Source of the DNA: Candidatus Halobonum tyrrellensis G22 | GTDB taxonomy: Archaea > Halobacteriota > Halobacteria > Halobacteriales > Haloferacaceae | Length of the DNA: 64,000 nucleotides | Direction: 5' to 3' | NCBI RefSeq assembly: GCF_000495475.1 | Contig: NZ_ASGZ01000028.1 | Span: 62,001-126,000 of the forward strand | Shown: positions 41,701 to 49,778 of the stretch, one piece after another | How positions within the stretch are numbered: the stretch's first letter is position 1 | Layout: each line of letters starts with the position of its first letter | Translations under genes and position numbers: made by a program | The notes under the pieces: model-generated | Database searches by the model: none | What the model saw: the letters and a program-made list of their open reading frames with translations, nothing else | Told to the model about the DNA's origin: nothing

Positions 41701-43208
41701 TGGTCGTCTACCCCGACTGGGCGGCGCTCGCCCCCGCGCTGGCGCTCGCGGTCACGGGTCTGGTACTGCTGCTCATCGACAGCGTCGACCCCGACGACTC
41801 CCGGCCCGGCCTGCTCGCCGGCACCGCCGTCGTCGGCACGCTGGTGTCGCTCGGCTACGCGGGCTGGTTCCTCGCGTCGGGCACCGGTCAGGTCGACGGC
41901 GGCACCGGCGCCATCTCGCTGTACCGCGACGCGCTGGTCGTCGACGGCATGGCGCTGTTCTTCCAGGCCGTCTTCGCGGTCGTCACGGCGCTGGTGTGTA
42001 TCGCGAGCTACGACTACCTCAAGGAGCGCGCCTACCAGGCCGAGTTCTACAGCCTCGTCATGTTCGCGGCGACGGGGATGGCGGTGATGGCGACGGCGAA
42101 CTCGCTCGCCACCGCGTTCATCGCGCTCGAACTCGCGTCGCTGCCGTCGTACGCGCTGGTGGCGTTCCTCAAGCACAACCGCGGGAGCGTCGAGGCCAGC
42201 CTGAAGTACTTCCTCATCGGCGCGCTGTCGTCGGCGGTGTTCGCGTTCGGCATCTCGCTGGTGTACGCCGCGACCGGGAGCCTCCTGCTCGCGGACGTGG
42301 CGTCGGCGCTGTCGGCGCTCGACGGCGGGCTGACCGGCGTCGCCGCCATCGGCGTGCTGATGGTCGCGGGCGGGTTCGCGTTCAAGACCGCCTCCGTCCC
42401 GTTCCACTTCTGGGCGCCCGAGGCGTACGAGGGCGCGCCCGCCCCCATCAGCGCGTTCCTCTCGTCGGCGTCGAAAGCCGCCGGGTTCGCGGTGCTGTTC
42501 CGCGTGTTCACCACGGCGTTCCCGCTGGACGCGGCGGGCGTCGACTGGATGCTGCTGTTTCAGGTGCTCGCGGTCGTCACGATGACGCTCGGCAACTTCG
42601 CCGCCGCGACACAGGAGACGGTCAAGCGGATGCTGGCGTACTCCTCGATCGGACACGCGGGCTACGCGCTCATCGGACTCGCCGCGTGGAGCGGCGGCGC
42701 CCCCGGCAGCGTCGAGAACGGCGCGGTGCTGGGCGCGTCGATGGCGCACCTGCTCGTCTACGGGTTCATGAACACCGGCGCGTTCCTGTTCGTCGCGCTC
42801 GCCGAACAGTGGGACGTCGGCCGCACCTTCGAGGACTACGCGGGGCTGGGGAGTCGCGCCCCGATGGCGTCCGTCGCCATGACCGTGTTCATGTTCTCGC
42901 TCGCGGGCGTCCCGCCGTTCGGCGGCTTCTTCTCGAAGCTGTTCCTGTTCGCGGGCGCCGTCGACGCCGGCTTCTGGTGGCTCGCCGCGGTCGGCGTCGT
43001 CAACAGCACGCTGTCGCTGTACTACTACAGCCGGGTCGTCAAGGCGCTGTGGGTCGACGACCCCGTCGGCGAGTTCGAACTCGGCGGGACGCCCACGGGG
43101 CTGTACGTCGCGGTGGTGTTCGCGGCGGTCGGCACCCTGCTGTTGTTGCCCGGGTTCGCGCCGGTCATCGAGACGGCGCAGTCGGTCGCGGCGGCGCTCG
43201 TCCCGTAA
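41700..43208 (+). CDS. nuoN: Complex I subunit N (NuoN), antiporter-like
   Basis: A 502-aa membrane subunit and the last gene of the operon. FIALELASLPSYALVAFLKHNRGSVEASLKYFLIGALSSAVFAFG is the signature of NuoN, with its helix 5 Glu, Lys and downstream Ser/Leu-rich helix. VPFHFWAPEAYEGAPAPISAFLSSASKAAGF and TVKRMLAYSSIGHAGYALIGL complete the proton path. GVPPFGGFFSKLFLF is another family motif. No NADH-module genes follow; the next genes are unrelated and begin divergently. Confidence 0.96.
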   Translation: MVVYPDWAALAPALALAVTGLVLLLIDSVDPDDSRPGLLAGTAVVGTLVSLGYAGWFLASGTGQVDGGTGAISLYRDALVVDGMALFFQAVFAVVTALVCIASYDYLKERAYQAEFYSLVMFAATGMAVMATANSLATAFIALELASLPSYALVAFLKHNRGSVEASLKYFLIGALSSAVFAFGISLVYAATGSLLLADVASALSALDGGLTGVAAIGVLMVAGGFAFKTASVPFHFWAPEAYEGAPAPISAFLSSASKAAGFAVLFRVFTTAFPLDAAGVDWMLLFQVLAVVTMTLGNFAAATQETVKRMLAYSSIGHAGYALIGLAAWSGGAPGSVENGAVLGASMAHLLVYGFMNTGAFLFVALAEQWDVGRTFEDYAGLGSRAPMASVAMTVFMFSLAGVPPFGGFFSKLFLFAGAVDAGFWWLAAVGVVNSTLSLYYYSRVVKALWVDDPVGEFELGGTPTGLYVAVVFAAVGTLLLLPGFAPVIETAQSVAAALVP

Positions 43209-43298
43209 GGCGGCGTCGCTGGCCGTCGTTCCGTTCGTCCGTCTCTCCGCTCCTCGCTTCCGTGTTCCCGTCCACCGTCCTCGTGTCCGTCGGTCGCC

Positions 43299-43493
43299 TC
43301 ACCCCGCCCGGTACCACTGGACGGCCGAGAGGAGACACGCGACGAGGAGTCCGGCCGCCGCCACCGCCGCGTACACGCCGGCGTCCGGGACGGACGCGTA
43401 CCGATACGCCTGGACGACGCCCACGAGGCCCGTCACGACGGCCACGGCCATCGGCCGCCAGCGGTCGGCCTCGGAGTCGGGTTCGGTGGCCAC
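43299..43493 (-). CDS. Small two-helix membrane protein
   Basis: 64 aa from GTG at 43491-43493. It has a short acidic N-terminus (VATEPDSEADRWRP), then two hydrophobic helices separated by RYASVPDAGVY, and ends VQWYRAG. It is convergent with nuoN and divergent from the DHH gene. AT-content upstream is low, but an AAGAACTACG stretch about 27-35 nt upstream may be a promoter. The function is unknown; similar tiny membrane proteins exist in haloarchaea. Confidence 0.65.
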   Translation of the reverse strand: MATEPDSEADRWRPMAVAVVTGLVGVVQAYRYASVPDAGVYAAVAAAGLLVACLLSAVQWYRAG

Positions 43494-43518
43494 GGTGTCG
43501 GGTCGGACGGGTGACGCG

Positions 43519-43568
43519 TAGTTCTTCCCCCGCGTCCGCCCGGAGTACGGTAGGTTCTTCCCGCGCGG
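43519..43568 (+). repeat. Direct repeat of GTTCTTCCC-type motif between divergent genes
   Basis: TAGTTCTTCCCCCGCG (43519-43534) and TAGGTTCTTCCCGCGCGG (43551-43568) are similar 16-18-bp motifs in the same direction, about 32 bp apart, in the 93-bp space between the small membrane protein and the DHH gene. They overlap the positions where both promoters should be, so a shared operator is possible. Confidence 0.4.
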
Positions 43569-43586
43569 TCCCCCACGAACGCTGTA

Positions 43587-45050
43587 ATGCGTCGGCTCGT
43601 GCTCGGTTGCGGGACCATCGGCCACGACATCGTCGAGTCGCTGGTCGGGCGGCCGGGCGACCTGCTCGTCGTGACCGACGACAGCGGCCGCGTGACGGCG
43701 CTCCGCGATAGCACCGTGACCGCGACCGAGGCCGACCCGACCGACCCCTCGAACTACCCCGAGTTCGTCGACATGGTCGTCGTCGGCGGCGACGACGCGA
43801 CGACGAACCTGACGGCCGCCGACCGCGCGCGCGAGCGCTACCCCGACGCGTTCGTCTTGGCGTACGCCGGCACGAACGCCGACGAGGCGGACATTCGGGC
43901 GATGGAGGAGCTCGCCGACCGGGTGATCGACCCGGTGAGCGTGGCGGCCGACCGGGTGCTCGGGGCGGCTGTCGGCGACCACGCCGAGCGGATGGGTCGA
44001 CTGCTGCGGGCGCTCCGGAGCGTCGAGGGGACGCTCGCGGTCGTCGCCCACGACAACCCCGACCCCGACGCCATCGCCTCGGCGGTCGCGCTCGTCCGGA
44101 TCGCCGACTTCGCGGGCGTCGACGCCGAGGCGTGCTACTTCGGCGACATCTCCCACCAGGAGAACCGCGCGCTGGTCAACCTGCTCGACCTGCGGATGCG
44201 CAACCTCGAACCCGGCGAGGACCCCCGCGAGGAGTACGGCGGGTTCGCGCTGGTCGACCACTCCCGGCCGAGCGTCAACGACAGCCTGCCCGACGATATC
44301 GAACCGGTGGTGGTGATCGACCACCACCCCCCGCGGGCGCCGGTCGACGCGCGGTTCGTCGACCTGCGGTCGGACGTGGGCGCGACGTCGACGCTCATGA
44401 CGGACTACCTCCACGGGTTCGGGGTCGAACTCGACGGGCAGGTGGCGACCGCACTGCTGTACGGCATCCGGATCGACACGCGCGATTTCACTCGCGAGGT
44501 GTCCGAGGACGACTTCGACGCCGCGGCGCTGTTGCTCGCGCGGGCGGACGCGAGCGTGCTCGACCGGGTGGAGTCGCCGACCGTCGGCCCGGAGGTGTTC
44601 GACACGCTCGCGCGTGCGATCGGCGAGCGCGAACAGCGGGGGAGTACCGTGGCGTCGTGCGTCGGCGAGATACGCGACCGGGACGCGCTCGCGCAGGCGG
44701 CCGAGCAGTTGCTCAACATGGAGGGGGTAACCACCACCCTGGTGTACGGCTACCGCGACGCCACCGTCTACGTCTCCGGGCGGACCCGCGGGGCGGACAT
44801 CGACCTCGGGGAGACGCTGCGCGACGCCCTCGACCAGATCGGGTCGGCCGGCGGGCACGCCGACATGGCGGGCGCGCAGGTGCCGCTGGGCATCCTCTCG
44901 GAGGTGGACGAGGCGTCGAAGGAGACGCTGACGGACGTGGTCCGGGACATCATCGCCGGCCGCTTCTTCGAGACGCTCGAGACCGCCCCGCGCCCGCCCG
45001 CGTTCGACTCGTCGCCCGCCGCGTTCCCCCCCGAGCGAGCGGAGGAGTGA
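43587..45050 (+). CDS. TrkA-N/DHH family phosphoesterase
   Basis: The protein is 487 aa. The N-terminal about 130 residues are a Rossmann TrkA-N/RCK-type domain, LVLGCGTIGHDIVESLVG with the G-x-G-x-x-G loop and a following DLLVVTDDSGRV. Next comes a DHH phosphoesterase domain with HDNPDPDAIASAVAL (metal-binding DxD), ALVDHSRP and VIDHHPPRAP (the DHH triad). The C-terminal DHHA1 domain ends with GSAGGHADMAGAQVPLGI (the GGGH-type motif). Members cleave phosphodiesters such as cyclic dinucleotides or short RNA. The combination suggests nucleotide sensing linked to ion or redox regulation, but this is inference. Confidence 0.9.
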   Translation: MRRLVLGCGTIGHDIVESLVGRPGDLLVVTDDSGRVTALRDSTVTATEADPTDPSNYPEFVDMVVVGGDDATTNLTAADRARERYPDAFVLAYAGTNADEADIRAMEELADRVIDPVSVAADRVLGAAVGDHAERMGRLLRALRSVEGTLAVVAHDNPDPDAIASAVALVRIADFAGVDAEACYFGDISHQENRALVNLLDLRMRNLEPGEDPREEYGGFALVDHSRPSVNDSLPDDIEPVVVIDHHPPRAPVDARFVDLRSDVGATSTLMTDYLHGFGVELDGQVATALLYGIRIDTRDFTREVSEDDFDAAALLLARADASVLDRVESPTVGPEVFDTLARAIGEREQRGSTVASCVGEIRDRDALAQAAEQLLNMEGVTTTLVYGYRDATVYVSGRTRGADIDLGETLRDALDQIGSAGGHADMAGAQVPLGILSEVDEASKETLTDVVRDIIAGRFFETLETAPRPPAFDSSPAAFPPERAEE

Positions 45051-45136
45051 CCGACCGCGGCGGGCCGTCGAACGGACGAACGGGCGTGCGAGCGCGCACA
45101 CAACGGCTTTCCCGTCGGGGAGCGAACCCGCGGGCC

Positions 45137-45943
45137 ATGAGCGACGCGCGCGACGCGTTCGGGAAGGCGGCGGTCAAGGAGTACATGACCCGCGACGTGA
45201 CGACCGTCTCCCCGGACGACACCGTCGGCGGGGTGGCCGAGCGCATCGCCGAGAGCGACCACAACGGCTTCCCCGTCACCGACGGCCGGACGGTCGTCGG
45301 CTTCGTGAGCGCGCGCGACCTGCTGTTGGAGGACGCCGACGCGCCGCTGTTCACCGTGATGAGTGAGGACATCATCGTCGCCCACCCCGACATGAACGTC
45401 AACGAGGCCGCTCGCGTCATCCTCCGGTCGGGGATCCAGAAGCTCCCGGTCGTCGACGACGCGAGCAACCTCGTGGGGATCATCTCGAACACCGACGTGA
45501 TCCGCAGCCAGATCGAGCGCGCGACGCCCGAGAAGGTGGGGAAGCTGATGCGCACGCTCGAAGAGATCCACGGGATCGACGTGAGCCAGGAGCGGCGGAC
45601 CGTCGCGCTCGTCGACCTGATGCCGACGCAGGCGCGGGTGTACGCCGACGAACTGGAGGGGCGGCGGTACGAACTCGACCGCGGGCTCTCGGAGCCGCTC
45701 GTGGTGATCGACAACGGCGGGCGACTCGTGCTCGCGGACGGCCACCACCGCGTGAAGGCGGCCGACCGCCTCGACGTCGACGAGATGGACGCGTACGTCA
45801 TCGTGATCGACGACCGGGTCGACCTCGGGATGGAACGCACCGCGAGCAAGGAGGGGCTCGAGACCATCGCCGACATCGAGGTGGTCGACTACGCCCGCCA
45901 CCCGCTGGTGGAGACGACCAAGCGGTTCCAGCACGACGAGTGA
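45137..45943 (+). CDS. CBS-domain protein with ParB-like C-terminal domain
   Basis: The protein is 268 aa. Two CBS motifs fill residues about 10-130: VKEYMTRDVTTVSPDDTVGGV with HNGFPVTDGRTVVGFVSARDLL, then VMSEDIIVAHPDMNVNEAARV with KLPVVDDASNLVGIISNTDVI. Such pairs bind adenosyl nucleotides. The C-terminal half contains RRTVALVDLMPTQARVYADELEGRRYELDRG and VLADGHHRVKAADRL, a ParB/sulfiredoxin-type DGHHR motif that in related proteins handles nucleotides. A regulatory or kinase-like role is possible. It lies 86 bp after the DHH gene. Confidence 0.88.
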   Translation: MSDARDAFGKAAVKEYMTRDVTTVSPDDTVGGVAERIAESDHNGFPVTDGRTVVGFVSARDLLLEDADAPLFTVMSEDIIVAHPDMNVNEAARVILRSGIQKLPVVDDASNLVGIISNTDVIRSQIERATPEKVGKLMRTLEEIHGIDVSQERRTVALVDLMPTQARVYADELEGRRYELDRGLSEPLVVIDNGGRLVLADGHHRVKAADRLDVDEMDAYVIVIDDRVDLGMERTASKEGLETIADIEVVDYARHPLVETTKRFQHDE

Positions 45944-46016
45944 CGGACGGCTCGCGAGCGACGGGCGGTCGACGAGCGACGGGCGGTCGAGGGACCGCCG
46001 ACGCTCCGGGGCCGCC

Positions 46017-46787
46017 TCAGCCGCCGCTCGCCGTCGGACTCCCGTCCATCTCGGCGGGGTTGCCCATCCCCTCCTTGACGCCGACGTGGATCAGCGCGGC
46101 GTTGACGGGGTAGGCGGCGACGAACCCCAGCGTGAGCGAGAACAGCAGGGCGGTCCAGAACAGCGGCGTGGTCCACCCCGCCCTGCCCGCCAGCAGGAGG
46201 TCGGTGCCGACGGCGACTACCTCCATGACCGTGATGCTCGGCGTCTCGCTCCACAGGGCATCGTTCATCGCCTCCCCGAACCCGGTCCCCTCCTGCATCA
46301 GTGGGGCGACGGTCAGCGCGAACCCCGCGACGTACGCGAGCGCGAACGTGGTCACCGTGACCCACAGCGTCGAGAAGCCGAGGATGATGGTGGCGGCGGT
46401 GATGCCGACTACCTCGCCCAGCCCACAGCCCGAGTAGCAGTGGGAGGTCGAGCGGAACCCCCGCTTCCACAGCGAGTCGTGGTCCATCTGGGTCCGCCCG
46501 GCGTACCAGTAGATAGCCAACCCGAGCGGCCCGGAGTAGGCGACCGACAGCGTCCAGACCAGCTTCATCGTCGAGGGGATGTTCCCGTTTTTCGACCGGA
46601 CGTCCCACCGGAGGACGCCGAGCGAGACGAGGTTGAGGCCGAGCCACAGTCCGAGCGTCCACCAACTGTCGAGCGCCGGTTCGAGCACCGACCGGACCGG
46701 TGTGAACGCCGCTTCGACCGCGTGTACGACCCCGCCGTTCCCCGCCTGTAACGCGGCGAGCGAGACGTCGGTAGCGACAGCAGTCAT
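46017..46787 (-). CDS. DUF4396-type membrane protein
   Basis: The protein is 256 aa with about six membrane helices. The conserved block is SLWKRGFRSTSHCYSGCGLGEVVGITAA, with a Cys-x3-Cys pair in the H-C-Y-S-G-C-G-L-G motif that fits DUF4396, followed by GFALTVAPLMQEGTG. The function of the family is unknown; the Cys and His residues in a membrane helix could bind a metal. An AGTAAAAGCC element about 25-32 nt upstream on the minus strand supports the ATG at 46787. It is divergent from an ABC exporter. Confidence 0.8.
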   Translation of the reverse strand: MTAVATDVSLAALQAGNGGVVHAVEAAFTPVRSVLEPALDSWWTLGLWLGLNLVSLGVLRWDVRSKNGNIPSTMKLVWTLSVAYSGPLGLAIYWYAGRTQMDHDSLWKRGFRSTSHCYSGCGLGEVVGITAATIILGFSTLWVTVTTFALAYVAGFALTVAPLMQEGTGFGEAMNDALWSETPSITVMEVVAVGTDLLLAGRAGWTTPLFWTALLFSLTLGFVAAYPVNAALIHVGVKEGMGNPAEMDGSPTASGG

Positions 46788-46942
46788 CCGTCGAACCGTA
46801 CTGCTCCCGGCTTTTACTCCGTTGTGGCCCCGAACCCCGGTCCGCTCGCTCGGTTTCGGGATCGAAACCCGCCGCGACCCGCGACCGGTTCGGTCTCGCG
46901 GGCGTCGGGGAGGTTATTGGGGTCGCCCCGCTCGTGACGGTC

Positions 46943-48001
46943 GTGAGCGACCCGACGCGAGCGGCGGCGGGGGAGCGCGGATCGGACGCCGACGGTGTCG
47001 GTTCCGCGGGCGCGGCGGCCGGGACCGGCGCGGTTCGGAGCGACGCGGCGGCCGACGCGGACCCGGCGGTCGTCGTCCGCGACCTGGCGAAGACGTACGG
47101 CGACGACGTGCGCGCGCTCGACGGCGTCTCGTTTACGGTCGACCGCGGCGAGGTGGTCGGCCTGCTCGGGCCGAACGGCGCGGGCAAGACCACCTGCATC
47201 AAGTCCGTTCTGGGGCTGGTGCTCCCCTCGTCGGGGTCGGTCGAACTCGCGGGCGTCGACGCGCACGCCGACACCCGGCGGGCGCACCGCCGCGTCGGCG
47301 CGATGCTGGAGGGGGCGCGCAACGTCTACTGGCGGCTGACGGTCCGCGAGAACCTGGCGTTCTTCGCGGGGCTGGCGGGCCGTTCGCCGGCCGCGCTCCG
47401 CGAGCGACACGACGCGCTGCTCGACCGGTTCGGTCTCGCGGAGTGGGCCGACACGCCCGTCCGCAACCTCTCGCGCGGGATGAAACAGAAGGTGGCGCTG
47501 GCGTGTACCCTCTCGCGGGACGTCGACGTGGCGTTCCTCGACGAGCCGACGCTCGGACTCGACGTGGAGAGCTCCCGCGACCTCCGCTCGGAGCTCCGGA
47601 CGCTCGCCCGCGAGGAGGGGCTGACGGTCGTCCTGTCGAGTCACGACATGGACGTCATCGAGGACCTCTGCGACCGGGTGGTGATCCTCTCGGCGGGGCG
47701 TGTCGTCGCCGACGACTCGGTCGAGACGCTGCTCGACGTGTTCCGCACCCAGACGTACCGCGTCGTCGTCGACGGGGCACCCGACGGACTCCGCGACCGC
47801 CTGGCCGCCGAGTACGACCTGACCGAGTGGACGACCGACGGGGGGCGGACCCGCTTCGAGGTGACGCTCGCGTCGGGCAACCGGGTCGCCGACCTGACCC
47901 GGACGCTCGTCGACGCGGGCTGTGCGATCCGCTCGGTCGACACCGCCGAACCCGACTTGGAGGAGGCGTTCGTCCGCCTGACGCGGGGTGACGACCCGTG
48001 A
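46943..48001 (+). CDS. ABC transporter ATP-binding protein
   Basis: The protein is 352 aa (from GTG at 46943; a GTG at 46934 is an alternative). The first 40 residues are a low-complexity Ala/Gly/Asp leader. Walker A is GPNGAGKTT, signature LSRGMKQK (a variant of LSGGQ), Walker B VAFLDEP, switch LSSHDMD. A C-terminal 90-residue domain follows. GGTTATTG at about 46912-46919 is the promoter, and its spacing favours the second GTG. The permease overlaps by 4 nt. Confidence 0.9.
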   Translation: MSDPTRAAAGERGSDADGVGSAGAAAGTGAVRSDAAADADPAVVVRDLAKTYGDDVRALDGVSFTVDRGEVVGLLGPNGAGKTTCIKSVLGLVLPSSGSVELAGVDAHADTRRAHRRVGAMLEGARNVYWRLTVRENLAFFAGLAGRSPAALRERHDALLDRFGLAEWADTPVRNLSRGMKQKVALACTLSRDVDVAFLDEPTLGLDVESSRDLRSELRTLAREEGLTVVLSSHDMDVIEDLCDRVVILSAGRVVADDSVETLLDVFRTQTYRVVVDGAPDGLRDRLAAEYDLTEWTTDGGRTRFEVTLASGNRVADLTRTLVDAGCAIRSVDTAEPDLEEAFVRLTRGDDP

Positions 48002-48891
48002 GCGCGGACGGAACCGACGGCGGCGACGCGACCGGGACGGCGGAGGCGAGTGCGACCCCCGCCGCGGTCGGGGAGGGAGAGAGTCGATACGACCGAGAGG
48101 AGACGGTCGCCGGGGAGGCCCGCGCCAGCGTGCGGCTGTTCGCCGCCCTGCTCCGCAAGCGAGCGGTCCTGCTCGCGCGCTACCCGGTGGACACGCTCGG
48201 CGCCGTCGCGGGCGCGTTCGGCTTCTTCGTGCTCATCTTCCTCGGCGGCCGGTCGGTCGGCGGCGCGGCGTTCGACGACTCGCTCGGCGGGCTGATCGTC
48301 GGCTACTTCGTCGTCACGATGGCGATCGCGGCCTACCAGAGCCTCGCGGGGAGCGTCACCCGCGAGGCGCAGTGGGGAACGCTCGAACAGTTGTACATGT
48401 CGCCGCTGGGGTTCGGCCGCGTGATGGTGTTTCAGGCCGTCGTGAACGTCCTCTACAGCTTCCTGTGGGGAATCCTGATCCTCCCGCTCATGCTGGTCGT
48501 GACGGGGGAGTCGCTCGCGGTGGACCTGCTCACGGTCGCCCCGCTCGCGCTGTTCGCGGTGCTTTCGGTGATGGGCGTCGGCTTCGTCTTCGGCGGCGCC
48601 GCCATCGTCTACAAGCGCGTGGGCAACGTGTTCAACCTGCTCCAGTTCGGCCTGATCGGACTCGTGGCCGCGCCGGTCGAGTCGTACCCCCGGCTCCGCT
48701 ACCTGCCGCTCGTCCAGGGGAACGCCATGCTCGGCCGCGCGATGCGCGAGGGCGTCCCGCTGTGGCGGTTCCCGCTCGCCGACGTCGCGCTCCTGGTCGG
48801 GGTGGGAACGGGCTACTTCGTCGCCGGCTTTCTGGTCTTCCGGCTGTTCGTCCGGCGGGCGCGCCGCGCGGGCAGCCTCGGCGACTACTGA
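47998..48891 (+). CDS. ABC-2 type transporter permease
   Basis: A 297-aa membrane protein. A soluble 45-residue Ala/Gly/Glu-rich N-terminus precedes six membrane helices. GSVTREAQWGTLEQLYMSPLGFGRVMVFQAVVNVLYSFLWG is the ABC-2 signature region, where the E-x-x-x-G-T-L-E-Q-L-x-x-(S/T)-P loop contacts the ATPase. Its GTG overlaps the ATPase stop, so the two form one exporter. The cargo is unknown. Confidence 0.9.
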   Translation: MSADGTDGGDATGTAEASATPAAVGEGESRYDREETVAGEARASVRLFAALLRKRAVLLARYPVDTLGAVAGAFGFFVLIFLGGRSVGGAAFDDSLGGLIVGYFVVTMAIAAYQSLAGSVTREAQWGTLEQLYMSPLGFGRVMVFQAVVNVLYSFLWGILILPLMLVVTGESLAVDLLTVAPLALFAVLSVMGVGFVFGGAAIVYKRVGNVFNLLQFGLIGLVAAPVESYPRLRYLPLVQGNAMLGRAMREGVPLWRFPLADVALLVGVGTGYFVAGFLVFRLFVRRARRAGSLGDY

Positions 48892-48920
48892 GTCCGCGAC
48901 CGCCGGCCCGACCCGGGTCC

Positions 48921-49151
48921 CTACTCGGCGACGTCGAACGCATCGCGCCACTCGGCCGCGAGCGCTTCGGCGGCCTCGCGGTCGGGTGCGGTCTCGCGCC
49001 GGTAGGCCGATCCTTCCGGCGCCTGCGTCAGCCTGTCGAGGCGGACGACGAACCCGCCGTCGGTCCGCTCGCGCAGCCGTATCGTCGCGTGACCGTCCTC
49101 GCGCTCCCACTCGTCGCCCGCGGCGTCCGTCTCGGCGCGCTCCCAGCCCAT
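48921..49151 (-). CDS. Small acidic haloarchaeal protein, 76 aa
   Basis: The protein begins MGWERAETDAAGDEWEREDGHATIRLRE and contains GGFVVRLDRLTQAPEG. Two or three beta strands and a C-terminal helix (DREAAEALAAEWRDAFDVAE) are predicted. There are no cysteines. The ATG at 49149-49151 has a GATTCACG element about 25-32 nt upstream. I do not recognise a characterised family; it looks like a conserved small protein of haloarchaea. It ends just downstream of the ABC permease on the opposite strand. Confidence 0.65.
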   Translation of the reverse strand: MGWERAETDAAGDEWEREDGHATIRLRERTDGGFVVRLDRLTQAPEGSAYRRETAPDREAAEALAAEWRDAFDVAE

Positions 49152-49344
49152 ACCGCCCGTCGGTGCCCGACCGCCGTGAATCGGCCGGTTTCCGCCGACC
49201 GCGACCGGGGACCGAGCCGACGGTCGGCCGGCCCACCGCGCTCCCCTGGCCGACCGCGCCGGAGCGGCGGTCCCGCCCCGCCTCCGCGAGGACTGCGCTG
49301 GCGGCCGGACCGGTAGCCCGTTGGCTCGGGTTTGTTCTCTCGGT

Positions 49345-49497
49345 GGGTGCACGGCTCGCGCCGCGGTTCGTGACCGCCGTCCTTCCGAGGCCTCACTCGC
49401 TTCGCTCTCGAATTCGCTCTTTCGGTGGGCGGCTCGGCCCGCAGACCTCGCCGCCGTGCTCCGAGGCCTCACTCGCTCCGCTCGTTCGGCCTCGCTC
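49345..49497 (-). repeat. 3'-end-associated GC-rich repeat, copy B (two units)
   Basis: The repeat begins at the base after the stop codon of the zinc-finger gene at 49498 and reads in the same sense. Unit 1 (49427-49497) carries the core: positions 49426-49458 are identical, on the opposite strand, to 55305-55337 in copy C over 33 nt. Unit 2 (49345-49426) is a diverged second copy 82 bp away, with the flank CCGAGGCCTCACTCGCT at 49385 and again at 49461. The remainder of the gap 49152-49344 holds the promoter of the 76-aa protein and no gene. Confidence 0.7.
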
Positions 49498-49635
49498 TCA
49501 CTGCCTGACGCGCGCCTCGTACCCTCGGCAGTCGGGACAGACCGCGAATCCGACGCCGTCGCCGACGCGGTCGCTCGCGGGCGTGCCCGCACCGCACGCC
49601 GCACACTGGCGTTGGCCCACCCAGATGAATCCCAT
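49498..49635 (-). CDS. Small zinc-finger protein, 45 aa
   Basis: The protein begins MGFIWVGQRQCAACG. Two knuckles, C11-x2-C14 and C33-x2-C36 (AVCPDCRGY), make a four-Cys zinc-binding site. Very small CPxCG-type zinc-finger proteins are numerous in haloarchaea, and some influence swarming or biofilm formation; this protein's role is unknown. The ATG at 49633-49635 has TTCATTACTA upstream on the minus strand at about 49664-49673, a good promoter. Confidence 0.7.
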   Translation of the reverse strand: MGFIWVGQRQCAACGAGTPASDRVGDGVGFAVCPDCRGYEARVRQ

Positions 49636-49778
49636 GTGCGTGCCGACGGGACGCCGGCCGGTAGTAATGAACGAGATACCGGACGGTACGGTGCGGGTAC
49701 GCGGTCGAACGTCCCGACGACCGCCGACGGGTGCCGCCGGTGTCGCGCTCCGCCGCGTCCCGGTGGTTTCGCGCTCGG

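Noticed and set aside
43299-45101. Long minus-strand frame of 600 codons over the DHH gene
   Set aside because: Only its last 64 codons (43299-43493) look coding; the rest is antisense to the DHH protein.
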